Of a stretch of 64,000 nt of DNA, positions 1 through 7,336 are shown piece by piece. The stretch is from Actinomyces respiraculi (GTDB lineage Bacteria > Actinomycetota > Actinomycetes > Actinomycetales > Actinomycetaceae), in the NCBI RefSeq assembly GCF_014595995.2, contig NZ_CP063989.1, positions 2,728,001-2,792,000 of the forward strand, read 5' to 3'. Within the stretch, counting starts at the first letter, position 1. Each line of letters begins with the position of its first letter. The notes under the pieces are model-generated. The model saw only the letters and a list, made by a program, of their open reading frames with translations, was not told the DNA's origin and made no database searches. A program made the translations under genes and the position numbers.

Positions 1-18
1 GGGACGCGGACGAGGCAC

Positions 19-747
19 TCACCCGCTCACCTTTGCGCAGAAGCGGTACCCCCCTGAGGGGACGGTCTCGATGTAGGTGGGGTCGGTGGCCGTGTCCCCC
101 AGGGCCCGGCGGATCTCACGGATACGGTGGTCGACGGCCCTCGTCGAGGAGGCGAAGTCGATCCCCCACAGAGCGGCGAGCAGTCCGTCACGGGTGTGGA
201 GCTCGCCCGGGTGGCTCATGAGGTAGTCGAGCAGTGTCACCGCCTTGGGGGTGAGCATGACCTCGCGGCCGTCGAGCTCGACCCTGCGGCGGCTGCGGTC
301 GAGGACGAGAGCACCGGCGGTGAGGACCGTGGCGGCCGTCAGCGGCCTGGCGACCCCCCGGCTGCGTCGCAGGACCGCGCGCACGCGCGAGGCAAGCTCG
401 GCCGGGTCGAAGGGCTTGGACAGGTAGTCGTCCGCGCCGTCGTCGAGCGCCGAGATCCGCTCGTAGGAGGCGTCGAGCTGGGTCAGAAGGATGACCGGCG
501 TCCACGTGCCCTGGGAGCGCAGCCGACGGACGAGCTCGCGCCCGTCCATGCGTGGCATGAGGACGTCGGTGACGACGATGTCGACCCGGTTGGCGGCGAG
601 GACGTCGAGGGCCTCGAGGCCGTCGGAGGCGAGTAGGACGCGCAGGCCCGTGCGCTCGAGGTAGGGCCCCAGCGACGTGCGGATGGAGGCCTCGTCGTCG
701 ACGAGCAGGAGGGTGCCGGTCGGGGTGGGCGGGGAGGACGCAACCAC
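19..747 (-). CDS. OmpR/PhoB-family response regulator
   Basis: A 242-residue two-component response regulator expected to bind DNA after phosphorylation by a partner histidine kinase. The receiver domain (about residues 11-125) has the acidic pair D17/D18, the phospho-acceptor D61 in the VVTDVLMP stretch, T89 and K111 in the LSKPFDP motif. A winged-helix Trans_reg_C domain follows (about residues 140-238). I chose the GTG start at 747 because an AGGAGA Shine-Dalgarno lies just upstream. No kinase is visible; it could lie before the window start. Its regulon cannot be told. Family assignment is secure. Confidence 0.93.
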   Translation of the reverse strand: MVASSPPTPTGTLLLVDDEASIRTSLGPYLERTGLRVLLASDGLEALDVLAANRVDIVVTDVLMPRMDGRELVRRLRSQGTWTPVILLTQLDASYERISALDDGADDYLSKPFDPAELASRVRAVLRRSRGVARPLTAATVLTAGALVLDRSRRRVELDGREVMLTPKAVTLLDYLMSHPGELHTRDGLLAALWGIDFASSTRAVDHRIREIRRALGDTATDPTYIETVPSGGYRFCAKVSG

Positions 748-778
748 GGGATCGTCTCCTGTCCGGTGCCGGGGAGGG

Positions 779-994
779 TCAGCCGAGCGGCTCGACGGTG
801 GAGCCCGCGCCCTCGACGCTCACCGGCGTCTGCTCGAGGACGGCGAGCCAGCCGGCGTCGGTAACCCCCTCGGTCGACGGCGCCGCAGCCTGCCCGCCGT
901 CGGACTGCGCCGCCGTCGAGGAAGCGGCGGACGAGCCGGAGGACTCGGCGGAGCCGCAGGCGGCGAGGGCGGGCAGCGGACGGGAGGGGAACAT
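779..994 (-). CDS. possible small lipoprotein or lipoprotein remnant
   Basis: A 71-residue ORF just upstream of the response regulator on the same strand. It starts MFPSRPLPALAAC, giving an LAAC lipobox with C13, followed by a Ser/Ala-rich low-complexity stretch typical of the linker after a lipidated cysteine. The n-region and hydrophobic core are unusually short for a signal peptide, and no convincing ribosome site precedes the ATG. It may be the shortened end of an older lipoprotein gene, which would fit the broken tmk fragment next to it. No domain is recognised. Function is unknown. Confidence 0.35.
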   Translation of the reverse strand: MFPSRPLPALAACGSAESSGSSAASSTAAQSDGGQAAAPSTEGVTDAGWLAVLEQTPVSVEGAGSTVEPLG

Positions 995-1126
995 GGCACC
1001 ACCTCGGTGACAGCGGGATCGTCCCGCGGGGAGTCGGACAACCGCGCGTGGCCCGAGGCCGCGTCGCGCGACCGACGATACCGCGCCTGCCGGGCGCGAA
1101 GGTCTCCGTCCCAGCGGCTCTTCCGC

Positions 1127-1354
1127 TCAGTCCTCGTCCGTGTCGGCGGAGCCGGGCTCGCGCTCCAGGCGGTCCGTGGCACCCCGGACGGCGGTGCGCT
1201 GCCGGGTCAGGGCGGGGTTGGCGTCCAGCGGGATGGTCGGCTCCGGCAGCAGGCCGCCGGTGGCCCATCGGGAGAGGTCACGTACCTCGGTGGGGCCGAG
1301 CGCCCGGGCAGCCCCTTGGTAGGCGACGGAGGAGTCCAGATAGCAGTCGCAGAC
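1127..1354 (-). pseudogene. thymidylate kinase (tmk) fragment
   Basis: About 75 codons read to a TGA on the minus strand and match the middle of dTMP kinase. The conserved DRY-x-DSS-x-AYQG signature appears as DCYLDSSVAYQGA, followed by an ALG/EV...LSRWATGGLLPEPTI..LD stretch as in bacterial Tmk. The N-terminal P-loop half is absent: the open frame continues upstream to 1648 but shows no Tmk-like sequence. The C-terminal LID and end are also missing. The Arg of DRY is changed to Cys. It lies on the same strand as topA (15.3-18.1 kb), which is commonly followed by tmk in actinobacteria. This looks like a remnant stranded when the arginine island and its neighbours entered the topA-tmk junction. 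An intact tmk should exist elsewhere. Confidence 0.6.
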
Positions 1355-1525
1355 ACTCTGTGTGTGTATCGGTGAGGACCGGCAGGACAGCACCCTTTGT
1401 GGAATCACACAACATTCTCCGGTGGTTCGCAAAACCCCAGAACGCGGCCACCGTGGGTAAAGGGCGATATTCCCCTCATTGCTGGACACAGTTCCCGCGT
1501 CCCCGGCAATGACCTTCGTCACTTT

Positions 1526-1539
1526 CGGACAGATGTACC
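1526..1539. promoter_or_regulatory. candidate TetR-type operator, distal copy (imperfect)
   Basis: CGGACA-GA-TGTACC, the same 6-2-6 layout as the site at 1579-1592, with 4 of 6 matches in the left arm and a perfect right arm. The two sites start 53 bp apart, about five helical turns, so they would face the same side of the DNA. Binding by the island's TetR protein is inferred. Confidence 0.35.
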
Positions 1540-1578
1540 ACTTCGCCTGCACAACCCCTGGTGGCTTACCGCAATATC

Positions 1579-1592
1579 GGTACACTTGTACC
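1579..1592. promoter_or_regulatory. candidate TetR-type operator, proximal copy (perfect palindrome)
   Basis: GGTACA-CT-TGTACC is a perfect inverted repeat 84 bp upstream of the arcA ATG and overlaps the best -10 candidate. Short palindromes of this kind are typical TetR-family operators, and the island encodes one TetR regulator (8747-9367). The link is inferred from position and symmetry. Confidence 0.45.
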
Positions 1593-1675
1593 ACTCGATC
1601 GGTGATCCGTTGCACAGCTGGCGCTACAACGACAACAGTCCCACCCACCAGGCAGACGAAGACGTCTGGAGAAAC

Positions 1676-2896
1676 ATGCGACCTTATATCGGCTCAGAGA
1701 TCGGGGAGCTGGAGACCGTCATCCTCCACCGCCCCGGCACAGAAATGCTCCGACTCACCCCGGAGAACAAGGACGACCTGCTGTTCGACGACGTCCTGTG
1801 GCTCGAACGCGCCCAGGAGGAACACGATCAGTTCGCCAAAGTACTCACCGACCACGGCGTCCAGGTCCTCTACCTGCGCGACCTGCTCTCCCAGACCCTG
1901 GAAGTCACCGAGGCCAAGAGCTACCTGGTCAAGGAGGTCCTAAGCGCCTGTGAGAGCGGCTGCGGCGGCGACAGCAGCATCCAGCACTGGGCAGAGCGGC
2001 TCTCCCCCACCGACCTGGCTGACGTGCTGATCGCCGGCATCACCAAGGAGGAGCTTCTAGAGCAGCTGCCCACAGTCTCCTCCATGACCCTGGCCACCAT
2101 GGGCAACGACGACCTCCTGCTGCCCCCGCTGCCCAACCACCTCTTCACCCGCGACTCCTCCAGCTGGGTCTACCAGGGCGTGTCCATCAACGCCATGCAG
2201 CACCCCGCCCGTCGTCGTGAATCCCTCAGCTACCGGGCCATCTACCGCTGGCACCCGCTGTTCGCCGGGCAGGACTTTCCCCTGTGGTGCGACGGCGACA
2301 CCAGCCCCGGAGTCACCATGGAAGGCGGTGACATCCAGATACTCGGCAACGGTGCCGTCATGATCGGGGTCTCCGAACGCACCTCCTCCCAAGGCGTCGA
2401 ACAGCTGAGCGCCGCCCTGTTCAAGGGCGGGGTGGAGCAGGTGATCGCCGTCCACATGGCCAAGAACCGGGCGCAAATGCACCTGGACACCATCATGACG
2501 ATGGTCGACCACGGCACCTTCACCAAGTACGTGGGCGCCGGGATGATGCCCACCTACACACTGCGCCCAGGCGACGACGGCAGCATCCACACCACCGAGA
2601 ACCCCCCCGAGGCCATGAACGACGTCATCGCCCAAGCCCTAGGAGTGGACTCGATCATCACCCTGACCACCCCCCAGGACTCGCGCGCCGCCGCCCGCGA
2701 GCAGTGGAACGACGGCGCCAACACCCTGGCTATCGCCCCCGGCGTGGTAGTCACCTACGAGTCCAACGTGAACACCAACGAGTACCTGACCGCACAGGGC
2801 ATCACCGTGCACACCATCCCCGGCTCCGAGCTGGGACGGGGCCGGGGCGGCCCACACTGCATGAGCTGCCCCGTGTCCCGCAAGCCCCTCACCTAA
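1676..2896 (+). CDS. arcA: arginine deiminase
   Basis: Hydrolyses L-arginine to citrulline and ammonia in the cytoplasm, the first step of the arginine deiminase pathway. The 406-residue protein has normal family length. The guanidino-modifying-enzyme signatures are present: FTRDSSSWVYQGVSI, the MEGGDIQILGNG stretch with catalytic Glu/Asp, VHMAKNRAQMHLDT with the catalytic His/Asp side, and the nucleophile C395 in GGPHCMSCP near the C-terminus. The ATG at 1676 is preceded by GGAG five bases upstream; the open frame extends much further upstream but is unlike ArcA. It is the first gene of a plus-strand operon with arcB starting 38 bp downstream. Confidence 0.97.
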   Translation: MRPYIGSEIGELETVILHRPGTEMLRLTPENKDDLLFDDVLWLERAQEEHDQFAKVLTDHGVQVLYLRDLLSQTLEVTEAKSYLVKEVLSACESGCGGDSSIQHWAERLSPTDLADVLIAGITKEELLEQLPTVSSMTLATMGNDDLLLPPLPNHLFTRDSSSWVYQGVSINAMQHPARRRESLSYRAIYRWHPLFAGQDFPLWCDGDTSPGVTMEGGDIQILGNGAVMIGVSERTSSQGVEQLSAALFKGGVEQVIAVHMAKNRAQMHLDTIMTMVDHGTFTKYVGAGMMPTYTLRPGDDGSIHTTENPPEAMNDVIAQALGVDSIITLTTPQDSRAAAREQWNDGANTLAIAPGVVVTYESNVNTNEYLTAQGITVHTIPGSELGRGRGGPHCMSCPVSRKPLT

Positions 2897-2934
2897 GCAA
2901 GACCCCCGCAACCAGTTAAGGAAAAGGAGACCCC

Positions 2935-3945
2935 ATGCCACACCCTCTTTCCGGCCGGAGCTTCCTCAAGGAGCTCGACTTCACCGCCAAGGAGTGGAGC
3001 ATCCTGCTGAACCTTGCCGCCCAGCTCAAGGCCGACAAGAAGGCTGGCAGGGAGGTGAAACGGCTGACCGGCAAGAACATCGCCCTGCTGTTTGAGAAGA
3101 CCTCCACCCGCACCCGCTGCGCCTTCGAGGTCGGCGCCCACGACCAAGGCGCCCAGGTCACCTACCTGGACCCCTCCGGCAGCCAGATGGGGCACAAGGA
3201 GTCCGTGGCGGACACAGCCCGCGTGCTCGGGCGCATGTTCGACGGCATCGAGTTCCGTGGCAAGCGCCAGGACCACGTCGAGCAGCTCGCTGAACTCTCC
3301 GGCGTGCCGGTGTGGAACGGCCTGACCGATGAGTGGCACCCCACCCAGGCCCTAGCCGACCAGCTCACCATGATCGAGCACTCCGGCAAAGACCTGAAGG
3401 ACGTGTCCCTGGCCTACCTGGGAGACGCCCGCAACAACGTCGCCAACTCCCTGCTAGTGGCAGGGGCCCTCATGGGTATGGACGTGCGCCTCGTGGGCCC
3501 GGCGGCCCTGCACCCCGCCGCGGAAGTCATCGCCCACGCCGAGCGCCTGGCCCAGGAGTCCGGTGCCAAGATCACCGTCACCGACGACGTCGCTGCAGGC
3601 GTCACAAGCGTGGACTTCCTGTACACGGACGTGTGGGTGTCCATGGGCGAGCCCAAGGAAGTCTGGGACGAGCGCATCGCCCTGCTCAAGCCCTACCAGG
3701 TCAACGGTGAGCTGGTGAAGCTCACCGGCAACCCGCGGGTCAAGTTCCTGCACTGTCTGCCCGCCTTCCACGACCGCCTCACTACCATCGGCGAGGACAT
3801 CTACCACAAGACCGGCCTGGACGGTCTGGAGGTTACCGACGACGTCTTCGAGACCGACGTCAACATCGCCTTCGACCAGGCGGAGAACCGCATGCACACC
3901 ATCAAGGCCGTCATGGTGGCGACCCTGGGGCACTGGGAGGACTGA
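2935..3945 (+). CDS. arcB: ornithine carbamoyltransferase (catabolic context)
   Basis: In this operon it is expected to run phosphorolytically, splitting citrulline with phosphate into ornithine and carbamoyl phosphate. The 336-residue protein has the carbamoyl-phosphate loop STRTR (residues 57-61), a [10 protein letters not shown] motif, and the ornithine-side HCLPAFHD motif. AAGGAGA precedes the ATG. Sequence alone does not separate anabolic from catabolic OTC; the assignment rests on being sandwiched between arcA and arcC, with arcC starting three bases after the stop. Confidence 0.96.
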   Translation: MPHPLSGRSFLKELDFTAKEWSILLNLAAQLKADKKAGREVKRLTGKNIALLFEKTSTRTRCAFEVGAHDQGAQVTYLDPSGSQMGHKESVADTARVLGRMFDGIEFRGKRQDHVEQLAELSGVPVWNGLTDEWHPTQALADQLTMIEHSGKDLKDVSLAYLGDARNNVANSLLVAGALMGMDVRLVGPAALHPAAEVIAHAERLAQESGAKITVTDDVAAGVTSVDFLYTDVWVSMGEPKEVWDERIALLKPYQVNGELVKLTGNPRVKFLHCLPAFHDRLTTIGEDIYHKTGLDGLEVTDDVFETDVNIAFDQAENRMHTIKAVMVATLGHWED

Positions 3946-3948
3946 GCC

Positions 3949-4929
3949 ATGCGCGTCGTCGCCGCCCTGGGCGGGAATGCCCTGATGCGCCGCGGGGAGA
4001 AGCCCGACGCCCGCATCCAGATCGCCAACGTGGAGGTGGCCGCCCGGCAGCTGGCAGCCATCGCCGAGAAGCACGAACTCATCATCACCCACGGCAACGG
4101 CCCCCAGGTGGGCACCCTGGCCCTGCAGTCAGCCAATGACGAGCGCCTCTCCGAGCCCTACCCGCTGGACACCATCGGGGCGCAGACCCAGGGCATGATC
4201 GGCTACTGGCTGCTGCAGGCCATGCAGAACGCGCTGCCGGGGCGCCACGTGGCCTCGCTGGTGAGCCAGACCCTGGTCATGGCCGGGGACCCGGCCTTCA
4301 CCAACCCCACCAAGTTCGTAGGCGAGGTCTACGAGGAGCAGGAGGCCCGCGCCCTAGCTGCGGAGAAGGGCTGGACCGTCAAACAGGACGGCAAGCACTG
4401 GCGCCGCGTCGTCGGCTCCCCCAAGCCCCAGCGGGTCATCGAGACCCGCATGGCCCGCATCCTGATCCAGGCCGGGGCCGTGGTGATCTGCTCCGGTGGG
4501 GGCGGCGTGCCGGTGATCCGCAACGCCAAGGGCAAGCTCCAGGGCGTGGAGGCCGTGGTGGACAAGGACCTGACCGCCGCCGTGCTCGCCGAGCACCTGG
4601 AGGCCGACGTCCTGCTGATCCTCACCGACGTCGACGGGGTCTGCACGGACTTCGGCACCCCGGCACAGAAGCGCGTGGACCGGGCCACTCCCGCATCGCT
4701 GCGGGCCATGGACCTGCCGGCCGGGTCCATGGGCCCCAAAGTGGAGGCCGTGTGCCGCTTCGTCGAACTCACTGGTGACATGGCGGCAATCGGACGTCTA
4801 GAGGACGCCGCCGCCATCATCGAGGGCATGGCAGGCACCGTGGTCACCGCCGGCGGCAACTACGGCGGCCCGGACGACATCCGCCCACCGCTGCCAGAAC
4901 CCGCTCCCGACCGCCTGCGCTCGTCCTAA
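3949..4929 (+). CDS. arcC: carbamate kinase
   Basis: Transfers phosphate from carbamoyl phosphate to ADP, giving ATP, ammonia and CO2; this is the energy-yielding step of the arginine deiminase pathway. The 326-residue length fits. It begins MRVVAALGGNALMRRGE with the glycine-rich amino-acid-kinase loop, contains the THGNGPQVG motif, and has the SGGGGVPV and DKDLTAAVLA segments of carbamate kinases. Its start lies three bases after the arcB stop, so the two are probably translationally coupled. A 119-bp gap then leads to the amidinotransferase gene. Confidence 0.96.
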   Translation: MRVVAALGGNALMRRGEKPDARIQIANVEVAARQLAAIAEKHELIITHGNGPQVGTLALQSANDERLSEPYPLDTIGAQTQGMIGYWLLQAMQNALPGRHVASLVSQTLVMAGDPAFTNPTKFVGEVYEEQEARALAAEKGWTVKQDGKHWRRVVGSPKPQRVIETRMARILIQAGAVVICSGGGGVPVIRNAKGKLQGVEAVVDKDLTAAVLAEHLEADVLLILTDVDGVCTDFGTPAQKRVDRATPASLRAMDLPAGSMGPKVEAVCRFVELTGDMAAIGRLEDAAAIIEGMAGTVVTAGGNYGGPDDIRPPLPEPAPDRLRSS

Positions 4930-5048
4930 GCCACGCAGGCCACCACCCACCGCGCAAGGAGGAGCCCACCCACACCGGAGACCACCAGCACACTCCACCA
5001 ACCACCACGTCAAGAAACCAGAGACACCATCACAAAGGAGTGAACACC

Positions 5049-6176
5049 ATGACGAAGATCGTCAACTCTTGGAACGACTTCGACCCACTGAAGCACGTGA
5101 TCGTCGGTCGCGCAGAGAACTCTGTCATCCCACCCGAGGAGCCCGCCACCTCTGAGAAGGTGCCGATCGACTCGGAGATGCGTGGCATGTGGGGCCCCCG
5201 CCCCCTGGAGACTGTGGAGAAGGCCGCCGCCCAGCTCGACTTCCTGGCCAAGACCCTGGAGGAGCACGGCGTCAAAGTGGACCGCCCCACCCCGTTGCAG
5301 TGGAACCAGCACATCCAGACGCCGGACTTCCGCAACGACTCGATGATGACCTGTATGCCGCCGCGCGACATCCTGCTCACCATCGGCAACGAGATCATGG
5401 CCTCCGCCAACTCCTTCCGCTGCCGGTACTTCGAGTACCTGGCCTACTGGCCGCTCATGAAGCAGTACTTCGACGAGGACCCCGAGTTCAAGTGGACCCA
5501 GGCCCCGCGTCCCCGCCTGACCGACGCCTCCTACAAGCACAACTACTACGACGAGAAAATCTCCTTGGAGGAGCGCCTGGAACGCACCGCCGCCAAGGAC
5601 TTCGTCACCACTGAGGTTGAGCCCATGTGGGATGCCGCCGACGTGCTGCGCCTGGGCAAGGACCTGTTCATCCAGCACGGCCTGACCACCAACCGCACCG
5701 CCATGGAATGGTTCAAGCGTTACTACCCGGACCTGCGGGTGCACGCCGTGAACTTCCCCGGCGACCCCTACCCGATCCACATCGACGCAACCTTCGTGCC
5801 GCTGCGGCCAGGCCTGATCATCAACAACCCGCACCGCCGCCTGCCCGAGGAGCAGCGCAAGATCTTCGAGGCCAACGACTGGCAGATCGTCGACGCCGCC
5901 ATGCCGGCCCACGACACCCCGCCGCCGCTGTGCTACTCCTCTGTCTGGCTGTCCATGAACTGCCTGGTCCTAGACCACAAGACCGTCATCTGCGAGGCCT
6001 CCGAGGTCCACCAGATGGAGCAGATGGACAAGCTCGGCATGAACGTCATTCCCGTTCCGTTCCGCGACGCCTACCCCTTCGGTGGCGCCCTGCACTGCGC
6101 CACCGCGGACGTGTTCCGCGAGGGTGGCTGCGAGGACTACTTCCCCAACCAGGTCGAGGACCCGACCCTCGTCTGA
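5049..6176 (+). CDS. glycine amidinotransferase (AGAT) family amidinotransferase
   Basis: A 375-residue amidinotransferase that swaps an amidino group between a guanidino donor and an amine acceptor. It is strikingly like animal AGAT across the fold: MPPRDILLTIGNEI, FRCRYFEYLAY, EPMWDAADVLR (D195), PIHIDATF (H244) and GGALHCATADV (nucleophile C350). These match the human Asp254/His303/Cys407 triad. I chose the ATG at 5049, eight bases after AAAGGAG; an in-frame GTG at 5040 overlaps the ribosome site. The tight match to AGAT rather than ArcA, inside an arcABC operon, suggests it feeds the pathway, for example by moving an amidino group onto ornithine. Residues before H244 (YPI) differ from human NPM, so acceptor or donor may not be glycine/guanidinoacetate. 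Confidence 0.88.
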   Translation: MTKIVNSWNDFDPLKHVIVGRAENSVIPPEEPATSEKVPIDSEMRGMWGPRPLETVEKAAAQLDFLAKTLEEHGVKVDRPTPLQWNQHIQTPDFRNDSMMTCMPPRDILLTIGNEIMASANSFRCRYFEYLAYWPLMKQYFDEDPEFKWTQAPRPRLTDASYKHNYYDEKISLEERLERTAAKDFVTTEVEPMWDAADVLRLGKDLFIQHGLTTNRTAMEWFKRYYPDLRVHAVNFPGDPYPIHIDATFVPLRPGLIINNPHRRLPEEQRKIFEANDWQIVDAAMPAHDTPPPLCYSSVWLSMNCLVLDHKTVICEASEVHQMEQMDKLGMNVIPVPFRDAYPFGGALHCATADVFREGGCEDYFPNQVEDPTLV

Positions 6177-6230
6177 GTGGGACCGTGCCGGGGTGGATGC
6201 GGCATGCCCGCCGCCCCACCCCGGCCACCT

Positions 6231-6262
6231 GGGGGTGGCGGTCCCCGCGGGCCGCCACCCCC
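6231..6262 (+). terminator. strong intercistronic hairpin after the amidinotransferase gene
   Basis: An 11-bp perfect stem (GGGGGTGGCGG, 6231-6241, pairing with 6252-6262) with a 10-base loop lies between the amidinotransferase stop and the EamA gene. No T-run follows, so it is more likely a partial terminator or an mRNA-stabilising hairpin that sets the level of the two transporter genes than a full stop. Confidence 0.45.
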
Positions 6263-6295
6263 ACCCTCACCACCCCCTGAACGTCAAGGAACAAC

Positions 6296-7321
6296 ATGAA
6301 CACGAGCCCTGCCGAGACAACGACGTCCGGCGAGTACGTCATGAACAAAAAGCTTGGCGCCCTGGCCATGCTCCTGTCCGCCACGGGCATGGGCCTGGTA
6401 GGCACGCTCTCCCGCGGCGCGACCCTCGGTCTGGCCACGGAGGACAAGGCCGTCATCGGTTCCTTCCTGGCCTTCGGGCGCATGACCTTGGGACTGATCG
6501 GCTTCACGCTGATGCTCTTCATGTTCAAGAAGACAGGGCTGTTCCGGACCACCCGGCTCAGTCCCGCAATCGCCATGGGAGGTATCAGCATCGGCCTGTC
6601 CCTCGGCTTCTACATCTCCTCCACCCTGATGACTTCGATCGCTAACGCGGTCTTCCTGATCTACACCGGCCCTCTGTTCTGCACCATCCTGGCGCGTATC
6701 TTCCGCAAGGAGAAAGTGAGCCCCATCAACGGGTTCTTCCTGCTCCTGGTATTCGTGGGCATGCTGCTCACCATCCAGATCATCAACTATGAGAACGGCT
6801 CGCTGACCTTCGGTCTGGACCTGTCAACCGCCTCCACCGAATACCCCCGAAAGCCCCTGGGAGACCTCTTTGGGCTGCTGTCCGGCGTGTTCTACGGCAT
6901 GGCCCTGTTCTTCAACGGGTACCGTAAGGATGTGGACTCCTTCGTCCGCGGCACCTGGAACTTTGCCTGGGCGGTCGCCGCCACCGCCTGCATGTCCCTG
7001 ATCCTGCGGCCCTGGCACGGCGTGTCCACCCTCACCGCCACCAACTGGGCGTGGGCCGTCGGGCTGTTCTTCTTCTGCGGCCTATTCGCACTTGGTTTCC
7101 TGGTGGTCGCCGGACGCAACCTGCCTGCCGTGGAGATGTCCACCATCTCCTACTGGGAGTGCGTGGTCGCCATCATCTGCGGGTTCTTCTTCTTCAAGGA
7201 GACCCTGACCCCCATCGGAGCCCTGGGCGGTTTGCTGATCGTCGGTGGCGGTTTCGCACCAATCATCGTTGACGCGGTCAACCACCGCCGCGAGGTTGCC
7301 ACTAGCACCGTGAGTACCTGA
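6296..7321 (+). CDS. EamA/DMT-superfamily permease
   Basis: A 341-residue inner-membrane transporter with about ten hydrophobic segments arranged as two EamA-type repeats (residues about 20-165 and 195-325). The second repeat holds the typical VEMSTISYWECVVAIICG and FKETLTPIGALGG segments. Families of this type usually export or take up amino acids and other small metabolites; substrate cannot be read from sequence. AAGGAA precedes the ATG at 6296. It sits 119 bp after the amidinotransferase gene and 15 bp before the MHS transporter. With no ArcD arginine/ornithine antiporter in the operon, it could export the amine product or take up a guanidino substrate. Confidence 0.85.
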   Translation: MNTSPAETTTSGEYVMNKKLGALAMLLSATGMGLVGTLSRGATLGLATEDKAVIGSFLAFGRMTLGLIGFTLMLFMFKKTGLFRTTRLSPAIAMGGISIGLSLGFYISSTLMTSIANAVFLIYTGPLFCTILARIFRKEKVSPINGFFLLLVFVGMLLTIQIINYENGSLTFGLDLSTASTEYPRKPLGDLFGLLSGVFYGMALFFNGYRKDVDSFVRGTWNFAWAVAATACMSLILRPWHGVSTLTATNWAWAVGLFFFCGLFALGFLVVAGRNLPAVEMSTISYWECVVAIICGFFFFKETLTPIGALGGLLIVGGGFAPIIVDAVNHRREVATSTVST

Positions 7322-7336
7322 CGGGAGCAGACTCAA

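Larger units (their letters stand above)
1355..1675 (+). promoter_or_regulatory. upstream control region of the arginine deiminase island
   Basis: This 321-bp gap is visibly more AT-rich than its neighbours and separates the tmk remnant from arcA. It holds two related inverted repeats annotated separately (1526-1539 and 1579-1592). It also holds a TTGTG-N6-CACAA palindrome at 1397-1412 whose spacing does not fit a Crp/GlxR box. A plausible -10 TACACT (1581-1586) lies inside the second inverted repeat, so a repressor bound there would block RNA polymerase. No convincing -35 was found. The open frame running through it upstream of the arcA ATG has no family resemblance. Confidence 0.5.

Noticed and set aside
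1397..1412. TTGTG-N6-CACAA palindrome as a Crp/GlxR site
   Set aside because: The half-site spacing is two bases too short for TGTGA-N6-TCACA, so a Crp-type protein should not bind it well.
1355..1648. Upstream part of the frame containing the tmk fragment as a complete gene
   Set aside because: No Tmk-like P-loop or other motif occurs there, so only the 1127-1354 part is supported.
1397..1675. N-terminal extension of arginine deiminase from an upstream ATG
   Set aside because: The extra 93 codons have no resemblance to ArcA, contain the operator palindromes, and a ribosome site fits the ATG at 1676.
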